Below are positions 7,749-16,517 of a DNA stretch of 64,000 bases, one piece after another. The notes beneath the pieces are model-generated. The model was not told the DNA's origin and did not search any database. It worked only from the letters and a program-made list of their open reading frames with translations. The DNA is from CAVQOB01 sp963714325 (GTDB taxonomy: Bacteria; Pseudomonadota; Alphaproteobacteria; Rhizobiales; Hyphomicrobiaceae). The stretch spans positions 137,326 to 201,325 of the forward strand of contig CAVQOB010000001.1 in NCBI GenBank assembly GCA_963714325.1, written 5' to 3'. Made by a program: the position numbers and the translations under genes. The stretch's first letter is position 1, and each line of letters starts with the position of its first letter.

Positions 7749-9367
7749 CCACTCCCCGCGAACGGCTCTATCTCTTCGACACCACGCTGCGCGATGGCGC
7801 GCAGACGACAGGCGTTGATTTTTCACTCGAAGACAAGCGGCGCATTGCCGCCGTCCTCGACGATCTCGGTATCGATTTCATCGAGGGCGGATATCCCGGC
7901 GCCAACGCCACCGACACCCAGTTTTTTGACCGCGATCCCGAATTCAAAAGCGCGGTCTTTACCGCCTTTGGCATGACCAAGCGGACGGGGCGCTCCGCGT
8001 CGAATGATCCGGGCTTCCAGGCGATCCTGCAGTCGAAGGCGCAAGCGATCTGTCTCGTCGCCAAGGCTTGGGACTACCACGTCCGCGTCGCGCTCGGGAT
8101 CAGCAACGAGGAAAACCTCGACAGCGTCAGGCAATCGGTCGAGGCCGTGCGCGGCTCTAACCGCGTCATCGCGATGATTGATTGCGAGCATTTCTTCGAC
8201 GGCTACAAGGCCAATCCTGCCTACGCACTGGCCGTCGCAACCGCCGCGCATAAGGCTGGCGCGCGCTGGGTGGTGCTGTGCGATACCAACGGCGGGACGT
8301 TGCCGCACGAGATCGATGCGATCGTCCGCGATGTCGTCAAGCATGTGCCGGGGACCCACCTCGGCATTCACACGCATAACGATACCGAAAATGCCGTCGC
8401 CAATACGTTGATGGCGGTGCGTGCCGGCGCTCGCCAGATTCAGGGCACACTCAACGGCCTCGGCGAGCGCTGCGGCAATGCCAACCTGACCTCGATTATT
8501 CCAACACTCTTGCTCAAGAGCGAATTCGCAAATCACTTCGAAACCAAGGTCACCGCCGCGAAGCTGCAAAAGCTGACACATGCGAGCCGCGTCCTCGACG
8601 AGATCCTCAATCGTTCGCCGAACCGCCACGCGCCCTATGTCGGCGAAGCGGCATTCGCAACCAAGGCCGGCATCCACGCCAGCGCCATTCTGAAAGAACC
8701 CGAGACCTACGAGCACGTGCCGCCGGAAACGGTCGGCAATCGCCGTCGTGTGCTGGTGTCCGATCAGGCCGGCAAATCCAATCTGGTCTATGAACTCGAG
8801 CGTCTCGGCGTCGATTTCAACCGGCAGGACCCGCGCATCGGCGAGCTGCTCGACGAGGTCAAATCGCGCGAGGCGGTTGGCTACGCCTACGAGGGGGCAG
8901 ACGCCTCATTCGAACTCCTGGCGCGACGGTTGCTCGGCGAAGTGCCGCAGTATTTCCAAGTCGACAGCTTCCGCGTGATGGTCGAGAAGCGGCACAACGC
9001 GGTCGGCAAGCTGGTCACTGTCTCGGAAGCGACCGTGCGCATCTTCGCCAGTGGTGAGGAACAGCCGCTGTGGTCGGTGGCTGAAGGCAATGGCCCGGTC
9101 AACGCGCTCGACAACGCGTTGCGCAAGGATCTCGGCCGTTACCAGAACTACATCAGGGACGTCGAACTGGTCGACTACAAGGTGCGCATTCTCACCGGCG
9201 GAACAGAGGCCGTCACGCGCGTGCTGGTCGAGAGCCACGACAAGGCAACGGGCGAGCGTTGGGTGACCGTCGGCGTCTCGCCGAACATCGTCGACGCCAG
9301 CTTCGAAGCCCTCCTCGACAGTATCAACTACAAGCTGTTCAAGGCCGGCGCGGCGGTCGGCGGGTGA
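7745..9367 (+). CDS. cimA: (R)-citramalate synthase
   Basis: The predicted activity is condensation of acetyl-CoA with pyruvate to citramalate, the first step of the threonine-independent isoleucine route. The 540-residue length and sequence fit the CimA branch of the DRE-TIM family. It has the catalytic FDTTLRDGAQ at residues 11-20, metal ligands in IHTHNDTENAVANT near 205-218, and GTLNGLGERCGN near 237-248. A C-terminal LeuA-type allosteric dimer region begins near residue 420. 2-isopropylmalate synthase is the main alternative, but the FIEGGYPGANATD segment is CimA-like. It starts in an ATGA overlap with the GFA gene. Confidence 0.88.
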   Translation: MTTPRERLYLFDTTLRDGAQTTGVDFSLEDKRRIAAVLDDLGIDFIEGGYPGANATDTQFFDRDPEFKSAVFTAFGMTKRTGRSASNDPGFQAILQSKAQAICLVAKAWDYHVRVALGISNEENLDSVRQSVEAVRGSNRVIAMIDCEHFFDGYKANPAYALAVATAAHKAGARWVVLCDTNGGTLPHEIDAIVRDVVKHVPGTHLGIHTHNDTENAVANTLMAVRAGARQIQGTLNGLGERCGNANLTSIIPTLLLKSEFANHFETKVTAAKLQKLTHASRVLDEILNRSPNRHAPYVGEAAFATKAGIHASAILKEPETYEHVPPETVGNRRRVLVSDQAGKSNLVYELERLGVDFNRQDPRIGELLDEVKSREAVGYAYEGADASFELLARRLLGEVPQYFQVDSFRVMVEKRHNAVGKLVTVSEATVRIFASGEEQPLWSVAEGNGPVNALDNALRKDLGRYQNYIRDVELVDYKVRILTGGTEAVTRVLVESHDKATGERWVTVGVSPNIVDASFEALLDSINYKLFKAGAAVGG

Positions 9368-9383
9368 CGGCAGGAGTTGTCGC

Positions 9384-9911
9384 GTGGTGTCTGATGGTGG
9401 TGGCCCGTCAAGCAATCCTGCCGCGTATCAAATAACGACGGCGGGTTCGTCCCATGATCTCGCGGCTGTGAAGGCACTGTTGCGCGCGTATGCGGCGTCG
9501 CTCGATGTCGATCTCGCCTATCAGAATTTTGACGAAGAGCTGGCTGGGCTGCCGGGCCAGTATGTGGCGCCGGCCGGCGCCCTGTTGCTCGCGCGCGGGC
9601 TGGATGGTGCGCCACTCGGCTGCGTGGCGTTACGGGCAATGGCTGACGCGGGGTGTTGCGAGCTGAAGCGGCTGTTCGTGTTGCCGGCCACACGTGGCAT
9701 CGGGCTTGGCCGTGCATTGGTCGCGGCTATCGTCCGCGAAGCACAAATCCTGGGCTATCGCGAGATCAGGCTCGATTCGCTGCCATCGATGACACAAGCG
9801 ATTGCGCTCTATCGCAAGGCCGGTTTCATCGACGCCGCGCCCTACTACGACACCCCCATCGTCGGCACCGTGTTCCTTCGGCAGGTTCTTGGCTCGGCTG
9901 TGGAACACTAG
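9384..9911 (+). CDS. GNAT-family N-acetyltransferase
   Basis: This 175-residue protein is a GNAT acyltransferase: CCELKRLFVLPATRGIGLGR holds the beta-4 strand and the acetyl-CoA pyrophosphate loop (RGIGLGR, a Q/RxxGxG/A form). RLDSLPSMTQAIALYRKAGF is the C-terminal signature and FIDAAPYYDTP closes the fold. The start is GTG 9384 with AGGAG at 9372-9376. It follows cimA by 16 bp and probably shares its transcript. The acceptor substrate cannot be deduced. A T-rich tail at about 10034-10055 lies between this gene and convergent tgt. Confidence 0.85.
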   Translation: MVSDGGGPSSNPAAYQITTAGSSHDLAAVKALLRAYAASLDVDLAYQNFDEELAGLPGQYVAPAGALLLARGLDGAPLGCVALRAMADAGCCELKRLFVLPATRGIGLGRALVAAIVREAQILGYREIRLDSLPSMTQAIALYRKAGFIDAAPYYDTPIVGTVFLRQVLGSAVEH

Positions 9912-10054
9912 GCTCGCGGTCCAACCGGGCACGCCATTGCCGGTGATACCGGCCAACGCAACGATGGACCCGTTTTCCTCGAGCGCGACCGGCCGATATC
10001 CGCGCTGGCGGTGGTGGGGCGGCCGCACGCAAAAAAGTGGTTCTTTTGGTTTTT

Positions 10055-11188
10055 TTAGATCGGCTCGCCCGGTCCCGCCAATCGTATCAGCGTCTCTTCG
10101 CGCCACGCGGCAAATCGGCCATCGCGGATTGCATCGCGCATTGCCTGCATGAGTTCCTGATAGAACGCGGTGTTCGCCCACGACAACAGCATGGCGCCGA
10201 GATATTCGCCGGACTTCAACAGATGATTGAGATAGGCGCGGGAATAGTCGGTCGATGCTGGACATGTGCTCGCCGGATCAAGCGGGCGGAGGTCTTCGGC
10301 GTGCCGGGCGTTCTTGATATTGACCTTGCCGTTCCAGGTATAGACCGTGCCGTGCCGGCCTGAGCGCGTCGGTAGCACGCAATCGAACATGTCAATGCCG
10401 CGCGCCACGCTCTCGATCAAATCCTGCGGCGTGCCGACGCCCATCAGATAGCGCGGTTTTGTCGCCGGCAAAAACGGCAGCGTCTCCTCCAGCACCTTCA
10501 GCATCGCCGGCTGGCCTTCGCCGACGGCCAAACCACCGACGGAATAGCCGGGAAGATCGAGCGCGGCGAGGGCTTCGGCGGAGCGACGGCGCAGCGCTGG
10601 TTCCGTGCCGCCCTGGACGATTCCGAACAGGGCCTGCCCAGGCTTCCCCATACTCTTGAACGCGCGCTGCGAGCGCTCCGCCCATCGGAGCGACAATTCC
10701 ATCGCGCGCTCGGTGTCCGCATAGGTCGCCGGCAGCGCGATGCACTCGTCGAGCTGCATCTGAATGTCGGAGCCAAGCAGGCATTGAATTTCAATCGAGC
10801 GTTCCGGCGTCAGCATGTGCCGGCTGCCGTCGAGATGCGATTGGAACTGCGCCCCGTCCTCGCTCATCTTGCGGATTTTCGACAGGCTCATGACCTGGAA
10901 CCCGCCGCTGTCGGTGAGGATCGGTCCGTCCCACCGCATGAAGCTATGCAAGCCGCCAAGGCGATGAATGCGTTCCGCCGTCGGTCGCAACATCAGGTGA
11001 TAGGTGTTGCCGAGGATGATGTCGGCGCCGGCCGCTTTGACTTGATCGAGATAGACGGCTTTCACCGTCGCCGCCGTGCCAACCGGCATGAACGCCGGCG
11101 TGCGGATGACGCCGCGCGGCGTGAGGACCTGACCGAGGCGGGCTTCGCCGGAGGTCGCGATAAGCTGGTAGGCGAAGGAAGCGGACAT
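10055..11188 (-). CDS. tgt: tRNA-guanine transglycosylase (queuine tRNA-ribosyltransferase)
   Basis: Tgt exchanges G34 for preQ1 in Asp/Asn/His/Tyr tRNAs. The ATG at 11188 gives 377 residues with the normal MSASFAYQLIATSGEARLG start; the longer frame upstream is noncoding. Seen are the general-base Asp in DSGGFQVMSLSKIRKMSEDG near residues 90-110, the substrate loop GGLAVGE, and the nucleophile Asp in FDCVLPTR. The usual zinc site CxCxxC is altered to DPASTCPASTDYSRAY, keeping one of three cysteines plus the His in YLNHLL. Queuosine partner queA lies two genes upstream on the same strand with cytochrome b561 between them. Confidence 0.92.
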   Translation of the reverse strand: MSASFAYQLIATSGEARLGQVLTPRGVIRTPAFMPVGTAATVKAVYLDQVKAAGADIILGNTYHLMLRPTAERIHRLGGLHSFMRWDGPILTDSGGFQVMSLSKIRKMSEDGAQFQSHLDGSRHMLTPERSIEIQCLLGSDIQMQLDECIALPATYADTERAMELSLRWAERSQRAFKSMGKPGQALFGIVQGGTEPALRRRSAEALAALDLPGYSVGGLAVGEGQPAMLKVLEETLPFLPATKPRYLMGVGTPQDLIESVARGIDMFDCVLPTRSGRHGTVYTWNGKVNIKNARHAEDLRPLDPASTCPASTDYSRAYLNHLLKSGEYLGAMLLSWANTAFYQELMQAMRDAIRDGRFAAWREETLIRLAGPGEPI

Positions 11189-11378
11189 TGTGCCGTGCGG
11201 TTGGTGCAGACGAGGGCGCTGCCCTCGCGCTCCCGCCAAAGGGCGTCGCCCTTTGGAAACCCGTCCTTTAGGGGAGATTGGCGGTGGGGTCCAGGGGCCC
11301 CGCGTGCGCAGGCACGCAATCGCAAAGAACCCTTGGTTCGGGATCGTCGGGGGCGAACAGCCCCTTGCATGCGGAGCA
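11189..11378. repeat. Intergenic palindromic repeat block between tgt and cytochrome b561
   Basis: This gap has two adjacent perfect hairpins, GAGGGCGCTGCCCTC at 11212-11226 and a 21-base stem-loop at 11236-11256 (arms CCAAAGGGC/GCCCTTTGG), followed by a C/G-rich tract with more short inverted repeats to about 11370. Blocks of this shape occur as dispersed intergenic repeats in high-GC Alphaproteobacteria. The position inside a probable queA-b561-tgt transcript could produce partial termination or mRNA stabilisation. There is no coding signal. Confidence 0.6.
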
Positions 11379-11945
11379 TCAGCGCCGCTGTTGCGGCAAC
11401 ATACGCCGGAGCAAACCGTCGCGCAGAATATATTGATGGCGCAGGACCAGCCCGATGTGGCCGGCGAGTGCGAGCGCCAGGACGATGGCGCTGATGACAT
11501 GCACCCATTGCGCGACCACCGCCAGAACGCCACTCTTGCCGATCGGATTGGCGAGGTCGATGACGCCGAACAGGCGTACGCCGTAGAGGCCCGCCATGGC
11601 GTAGAGATAGCCGCTGACCGGCATCACGAACATCGCGGTGTAGAGAACCTGCTCGGCGCGGTGGATGAACGTCTTCTCGGGCTCGCTCAGTGTCGCGGCC
11701 CATGGCGGCAGCTGTCCTTGCCGTTGGTTGATCAATCGTCCGATGGCCACCAGCAGCGCCACCAAGCCAACTGATTTATGCCAGTCGAAATAGGCGTTCT
11801 GGCTGATGCCGAGCACCACCCCGCCTTTTGCCATGCGCACCATGATCAGGCCAGCAAAGTATTGCCAAGCAAACAGCACGACGATCGCCCAATGGAAAAA
11901 CTTGGTCAGGCTGCCGTAGCCGTCTTTCGTGTTTCGCCAAGCCAT
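11379..11945 (-). CDS. Cytochrome b561 family protein
   Basis: This 188-residue integral membrane protein has four predicted helices and the family pattern of heme-ligand histidines: LTKFFHWAIVVLFAWQYFAG (helix 1), YFDWHKSVGLVALLVAIGRL (helix 2), FIHRAEQVLYTAMFVMPVSG (helix 3) and WVHVISAIVLALALAGHIGL (helix 4). It would carry two b-hemes and shuttle electrons from quinol or a periplasmic acceptor. The start ATG 11945 is favoured by an AAAGGG ribosome site just upstream; a further 14 in-frame codons have no support. It sits between queA and tgt on the same strand, 10 bp downstream of queA. Confidence 0.88.
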   Translation of the reverse strand: MAWRNTKDGYGSLTKFFHWAIVVLFAWQYFAGLIMVRMAKGGVVLGISQNAYFDWHKSVGLVALLVAIGRLINQRQGQLPPWAATLSEPEKTFIHRAEQVLYTAMFVMPVSGYLYAMAGLYGVRLFGVIDLANPIGKSGVLAVVAQWVHVISAIVLALALAGHIGLVLRHQYILRDGLLRRMLPQQRR

Positions 11946-11955
11946 CGCAGCCCTT

Positions 11956-13032
<1,077 letters not shown>

Positions 13033-13083
13033 GGGCTCGGATGCAATGACGTTTGCATCCATCTGCCACGACTGCGCCCGGGA

Positions 13084-13962
13084 TCAAAGCGGTTTGGCGC
13101 CAATGTTGGCACGGGCGGCCTTGTCCCTGCCGTCCGTGGCTTTGGCGCGGCCGGCCTCTTCGATCAACCGATAGGTCTCTTTAACGGCTTCGTCGCCCTC
13201 GCGGCGGATGCGATCGGGATCGCGAGCTTGGACGGCCTCGATGACGCTTTTCATATGTGCAGCATGAATGCCGGTTTGCGCCTCGCGGCACCAGGCGAGC
13301 ACGCGGTCGTTTTTCATGGCGATGGTGGCGAGTGAAAGCTTGGCGGCGTAGGCGTTCGAGACGCGAACCGGGTTGGCCTTGTCATCGGCGCCGGCGAGGC
13401 CCGCGATCATCGCCTGCACCGGCTCCTTGCGCCCCGTCGCGCCAAAGTAGCCCCAGTTCAGATCGAGCGCGTGAGCCTGCACATCGATCGAGAGCTTCGG
13501 GATGGATTTGCCGCCATCGCGGATGATCGCATCGATCTCGGTGGCCTTCATCGGCCAAAGCGATTTCAACGTCTGCATTTGCTTGAGCCAATCGGCGCGC
13601 CCTGAATAGGCGATGGCGCGCGGCAGGCGCAGCGGTTGATCTGACGGCAGTTCGGCGAAGTGCGGCGCGAGCGTCGTGACATATTTGGCATCTTCGGCGA
13701 TCAACCCGGCCAGAAAGCCGATCACCAGGTGCCGGCGAGCCTTGTCGCGCAGATAGCCGTTATCTTGTGCCGCCTTGAGCATGACGGGCAGCAGCAGTGG
13801 ATCGGGGCGCTTATGATAGGTCGCGACGAACGTGGCAATCGCATCGTCGGTGATGGGGGCATCGATACGCTGGGCCAGGGCTGCCGGCGACAGCAGTAGA
13901 AGTGCGGTCGTAAGCGCTGAGATTGCAAGGACGACATCGCGCCAGCGGGCGGGCAGAGTCAT
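13084..13962 (-). CDS. Hypothetical secreted protein
   Basis: I do not recognise a named family in this 292-residue protein. It starts with a clear Sec signal (VLAISALTTALLLLSPAALA, cleavage expected after ALA near residue 31). The mature part is mainly helical and looks like repeat-type helical hairpins (LLLPVMLKAAQDNGYLRDKA, HLVIGFLAGLIAEDAKYVTT). It contains one Cys and no catalytic motif. A charged C-terminal third includes EAVQARDPDRIRREGDEAVK. It lies 51 bp upstream of queA on the same strand, so it may be cotranscribed. A periplasmic helical-repeat protein is the best description. Confidence 0.65.
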   Translation of the reverse strand: MTLPARWRDVVLAISALTTALLLLSPAALAQRIDAPITDDAIATFVATYHKRPDPLLLPVMLKAAQDNGYLRDKARRHLVIGFLAGLIAEDAKYVTTLAPHFAELPSDQPLRLPRAIAYSGRADWLKQMQTLKSLWPMKATEIDAIIRDGGKSIPKLSIDVQAHALDLNWGYFGATGRKEPVQAMIAGLAGADDKANPVRVSNAYAAKLSLATIAMKNDRVLAWCREAQTGIHAAHMKSVIEAVQARDPDRIRREGDEAVKETYRLIEEAGRAKATDGRDKAARANIGAKPL

Positions 13963-14052
13963 TGGCAGGCTCCCAAAACCGAGTCTCGAGAGAGTGCCTG
14001 ACAGTCTTTAACGATTGATCAACGGGTGGCCTGTTCCGGCGCGCCAGCGGGT

Positions 14053-14343
14053 TCAGTGGAACAGCTTGTCGCCCTGCTGGTCGATGATCTGGCGGCCTTT
14101 GGCGATGGCGACGTCAGCGGCATCGTCGGGCGTGCTGAAGCGGTCGGCGCGCACGAAGCGGTGTTCCTTGCGCGTGCCGTCGATCGATTTCGAGATCAGG
14201 CCGGCGACCTGAAATTGCCCCTCGGCCGCATAAGGCTGTGCAGCGATTGTGAAACCGTTGTGTTCGACCTCTTTCAGGGTTTTCGGCACAGCCGCCACCG
14301 ATCCCGATCCACCACCACCAAACAATGATTTCCAGAAGGACAT
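14053..14343 (-). CDS. HlyU-family protein
   Basis: This 96-residue protein matches the HlyU family: MSFWKSLFGGGG start, LKEVEHNGFTIAAQPYAAEG, GQFQVAGLISKSIDGTRKEH, FVRADRFSTPDDAADVAIAK and a final GRQIIDQQG. The name comes from a haemolysin activator in Vibrio, but the alphaproteobacterial members are short, ubiquitous and uncharacterised, so a regulator role should not be assumed. The gene stands alone between the secreted protein and the Uma2 gene on the same strand, 17 bp after Uma2. The family call is good; function is unknown. Confidence 0.8.
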   Translation of the reverse strand: MSFWKSLFGGGGSGSVAAVPKTLKEVEHNGFTIAAQPYAAEGQFQVAGLISKSIDGTRKEHRFVRADRFSTPDDAADVAIAKGRQIIDQQGDKLFH

Positions 14344-14360
14344 GGGTGATTTCCGGTTTG

Positions 14361-14969
14361 CTACACGAGTGTCGGCACGAGACCGAGGTCAGCGAGGCGG
14401 ACCGCGAGCGATGGCAGTTGGGCGGGTGTCAGCAGCTCACCAGCTGCGTGTTCCGTGATGCGGGCGAAACCGTTGGCAGCGGGTGCGCGATGGATATGCG
14501 TGGTGAGCGTCCGCGCATTGATGACCCAGTACTCGGGGATGTTGAGGGCGGCGTACATGGCGGCCTTGCGACCGATGTCGTAGGCGAGGCTTGAATCCGA
14601 AATCTCTACGACGAGGTGCACGACGTCGGGTTTCAGGCCGGCAATGCCAAGTGCGCGCGGCCAGAACACAAAGTCAGGTTCGAGGAAATCGCGTTCGCCG
14701 ATGCGGAATGTGGTTTCGGGAACAAGCATCGCTTCAAGGGGCAACAATCGTGCCCAATGCAGATTCAGTTCGGCTTTCACCGTCTCGTGGAAAGCCCCCT
14801 TCGGCGACATCGGCACAATCTCCCCACCGATCAGTTCGAACCGTTCGTGGTCCTCGATAATGCCAGCGACCACCATTGCCTCGATTTCGGCAAGGGTCCA
14901 CGCGCGCCGCGGCATGCCTTCAGCGGCTTGTGTGGTGGGGGCAGAGTGCGGGCGGACGTGCTCGTTCAT
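14361..14969 (-). CDS. Uma2-family (DUF820) putative restriction-like endonuclease
   Basis: This 202-residue protein has the Uma2 PD-(D/E)xK fold: RFELIGGEIVPMSPKGAFHE, IGERDFLEPDFVFW (the PD element), VHLVVEISDSSLAYDIGRKA (ExS..D..K active-site segment) and MYAALNIPEYWVIN. Uma2 proteins are abundant nuclease-like proteins of unproven function, often multicopy and mobile. The start at ATG 14969 gives the usual N-terminal linker before WTLAEIEAM; the frame is open further upstream without family similarity. It is a single copy here with no associated methylase. Confidence 0.82.
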   Translation of the reverse strand: MNEHVRPHSAPTTQAAEGMPRRAWTLAEIEAMVVAGIIEDHERFELIGGEIVPMSPKGAFHETVKAELNLHWARLLPLEAMLVPETTFRIGERDFLEPDFVFWPRALGIAGLKPDVVHLVVEISDSSLAYDIGRKAAMYAALNIPEYWVINARTLTTHIHRAPAANGFARITEHAAGELLTPAQLPSLAVRLADLGLVPTLV

Positions 14970-15099
14970 GGGGAGAGGATAGCAGAGGAGGAGCGGGTGG
15001 GCGAGGGGGAGAACCGCTCGCCATGACGCGCTGCGCCGGCTGGTGATCGCGATGCGCCAACGTAGCCGATCATTTGGTCCTCGCCAATGAGCCGGTATT

Positions 15100-15119
15100 G
15101 CTCGCATCGCGATGCGAGC
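15100..15119. repeat. Perfect 20-bp palindrome after the channel-like gene
   Basis: GCTCGCATCGCGATGCGAGC reads identically on both strands and lies 3 bp beyond the minus-strand stop codon of the channel-like gene. It could extrude as a hairpin. Without a T-run it is not a canonical Rho-independent terminator, so it may be a dispersed palindromic element or transcription-end structure. Confidence 0.5.
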
Positions 15120-15121
15120 GA

Positions 15122-15475
15122 TCAAGCGTCGCTGTCGTCAATGTGGAAGCTGTGCATCACGTTGTGCAGCACAGGCGCCAGTACCAGTCCGGCGGAGACG
15201 ACAAGCACCAGGCCCGAGTAGAGGGCGTAGCAGCCTGCGAAAATCTTGCCGGCCGTCGTCGTCAACGTCGCGACGGGGCCCATGCCGCCGAGGATCATGG
15301 CAGCGTTAAGGAACGCGTCGACGGCCGATAGCCCCTCGAACGCACTGTAGCCCCACATCCCCGCTATCAGTGAAATTCCAACAAGGCCGAGTGCGGTGAG
15401 TATGGTTGGCAATAGCGGATGTCGCCGCGGCAGTGTTTTGCGATGCTCAAAGGTCGTCGATAGCTTCTTGTTCAT
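15122..15475 (-). CDS. Small two-helix membrane protein resembling an ion-channel pore module
   Basis: This 117-residue protein has a basic N-terminus, a first hydrophobic helix (LLPTILTALGLVGISLIAGM, residues about 22-41), a re-entrant-looking segment (AFLNAAMILGGMGPVATLTT), and a second helix (AGCYALYSGLVLVVSAGLVL, about 80-99). It ends in a polar tail, HNVMHSFHIDDSDA. The order helix-pore loop-helix and the T-x-x-GK after the loop recall two-helix potassium channels, but the filter TVGYGD is replaced by LGGMGP. It may therefore be a non-selective or inactive relative. The family call is tentative; there is no obvious operon partner. Confidence 0.6.
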   Translation of the reverse strand: MNKKLSTTFEHRKTLPRRHPLLPTILTALGLVGISLIAGMWGYSAFEGLSAVDAFLNAAMILGGMGPVATLTTTAGKIFAGCYALYSGLVLVVSAGLVLAPVLHNVMHSFHIDDSDA

Positions 15476-15551
15476 GGCTTGAACCCGCGGCGTGAAGTGG
15501 CACGCCGGTCAACCGGCATGGAGCCTCGATTAGGGCATTGCCAAGACAAGT

Positions 15552-15698
15552 TTACCAGCGAATATCACCGTTGAAGGTGGGCACGCGAATGCGCACGGTA
15601 CGCTGGGCGGTATCGACCTGAATGTCGGTATAAGGCGCCAAGACGCTCACCCGCGCGCGGTCCGGCGACACCGCAGTCGAGGTTGCCGGGACCCTCAC
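15552..15698 (-). CDS. Possible 48-aa protein or 3' remnant of a larger gene
   Basis: No ATG exists in this frame. Reading from GTG 15698 to TAA gives 48 residues, and the frame stays open upstream to a TGA near 15747. The peptide has coding-like composition: RVSVLAPYTDIQVDTAQRTV followed by RIRVPTFNGDIRW at the terminus, alternating as beta strands. This resembles the end of a beta-rich exported protein, not random sequence. I do not recognise the family. It is either a GTG-started small protein or the tail of a decayed gene. Confidence 0.3.
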   Translation of the reverse strand: MRVPATSTAVSPDRARVSVLAPYTDIQVDTAQRTVRIRVPTFNGDIRW

Positions 15699-15767
15699 TG
15701 CAACTGCGCCGCCCTTGCCGGAAAATCGTGCAAAGTCGCGGCCGTGTGGCCGGCGTCAACCCATGGA

Positions 15768-15968
15768 TCAGGTATTCCGCCCGTTCGATGCGAAGTACCC
15801 GAGCCAGACGAGCGCGGCAGCGGCAAAAGCCGCCAACCAACTCGCCCATGTGGGCACCTCGACACTGCCGATCAGCACAGGCCAGCCCAACGATGCCCGG
15901 GCGAACTGCAATACTGCCACGATTGCAAAGACCACGGCCGCAAGTCTGGCATAGGTTGTCGCTGTCAT
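15768..15968 (-). CDS. Small two-helix membrane protein, 66 aa
   Basis: The ATG at 15968 has an AGGAG ribosome site 8 bp upstream. The product starts MTATTYARLAAVVFAIVAVL, a first transmembrane helix, then ARASLGWPVLIGSVEVPTWA, a second helix (SWLAAFAAAALVWLGYFAS) and a short NGRNT end. Small proteins of this type with a signal-like first helix are common in Bradyrhizobium relatives and have no known function. A longer in-frame upstream extension has no family-like content. Confidence 0.6.
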   Translation of the reverse strand: MTATTYARLAAVVFAIVAVLQFARASLGWPVLIGSVEVPTWASWLAAFAAAALVWLGYFASNGRNT

Positions 15969-16148
15969 CGCCCACACTCCTGTTGCTCGCGAACACGACG
16001 TGAGACCAGGATAAAACCTCCATTGAGCAGCATCTTGACGGAGGTCAATCGACCTGGATGTATCCACGCAGCAGTTGTCGAGAAACGTCCGAATTGCGAT
16101 GCCGACGAAAATAGAAACGCCGGCATCGCTCAATCAGCTCAGAGCAAT

Positions 16149-16224
16149 GATCCAGGAAGTTCCGCAGCTTTCGGCTGCGGCTTGGGTGCTTCAGCTTGCG
16201 CAGCGCTTTCGCTTCGATCTGGCA
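16149..16224 (-). pseudogene. Duplicated fragment of the rpoD 3' end
   Basis: This 76-bp stretch is a diverged copy of the last coding bases of rpoD, in the same orientation. By eye 64 of 74 aligned bases match 16687-16760. It encodes IEAKALRKLKHPSRSRKLR followed by NFLD, the sigma region 4.2 end, with no promoter or upstream sigma-factor sequence. The intact rpoD lies 460 bp upstream on its strand. The segment between the two copies carries the DUF2442 remnant and two palindromes, so the pair looks like direct repeats bounding a small insertion. Confidence 0.8.
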
Positions 16225-16238
16225 AAAGTGTGCGTGGA

Positions 16239-16517
16239 TCATTCTGCGGCGGAATGCGTGAGTTCGCCAGAAGCCCGCATTTCCTCATGCCGCCTGTCCG
16301 GGTACATGTCCTTGCCATTGAGCTAGGTGGGCGTGTTAAACTCCAAAATGACACGAGCAAAGTAAGCGGGATCGCGTAATGGAATAGCCATCGGTTCAGG
16401 CCGAATGGCAACGTCCGCGCAGTCGTGAATGCCGCCGTCGCCGTTGGAAAAACGCACCCGCAACTTGCAGGGAGCAACCGCATCAAGGCGGATGACCTTA
16501 TACCGGCCGGACTTCAT
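16239..16517 (-). pseudogene. DUF2442 domain gene interrupted by an amber codon
   Basis: ATG 16517 opens a DUF2442 reading frame: YKVIRLDAVAPCKLRVRFSN, then GGIHDCADVAI and LRDPAYFARVILEFNTPT. It stops at TAG (16323-16325). Past this codon the same frame continues LNGKDMYPDRRHEEMRASGE to a TGA at 16239-16241. In DUF2442 proteins the residue here is the Trp of a WPNGxDxxP motif, so TGG has become TAG. DUF2442 proteins usually pair with DUF4160 proteins in toxin-antitoxin-like modules; no partner is present. The ATG and first codons lie in one arm of a palindrome. Confidence 0.75.

Noticed and set aside
14006..14021. TTAACGATTGATCAAC as a second CtrA site
   Set aside because: The second half-site is TCAAC instead of TTAAC, and there is no cell-cycle gene next to it; kept out as a weak match.
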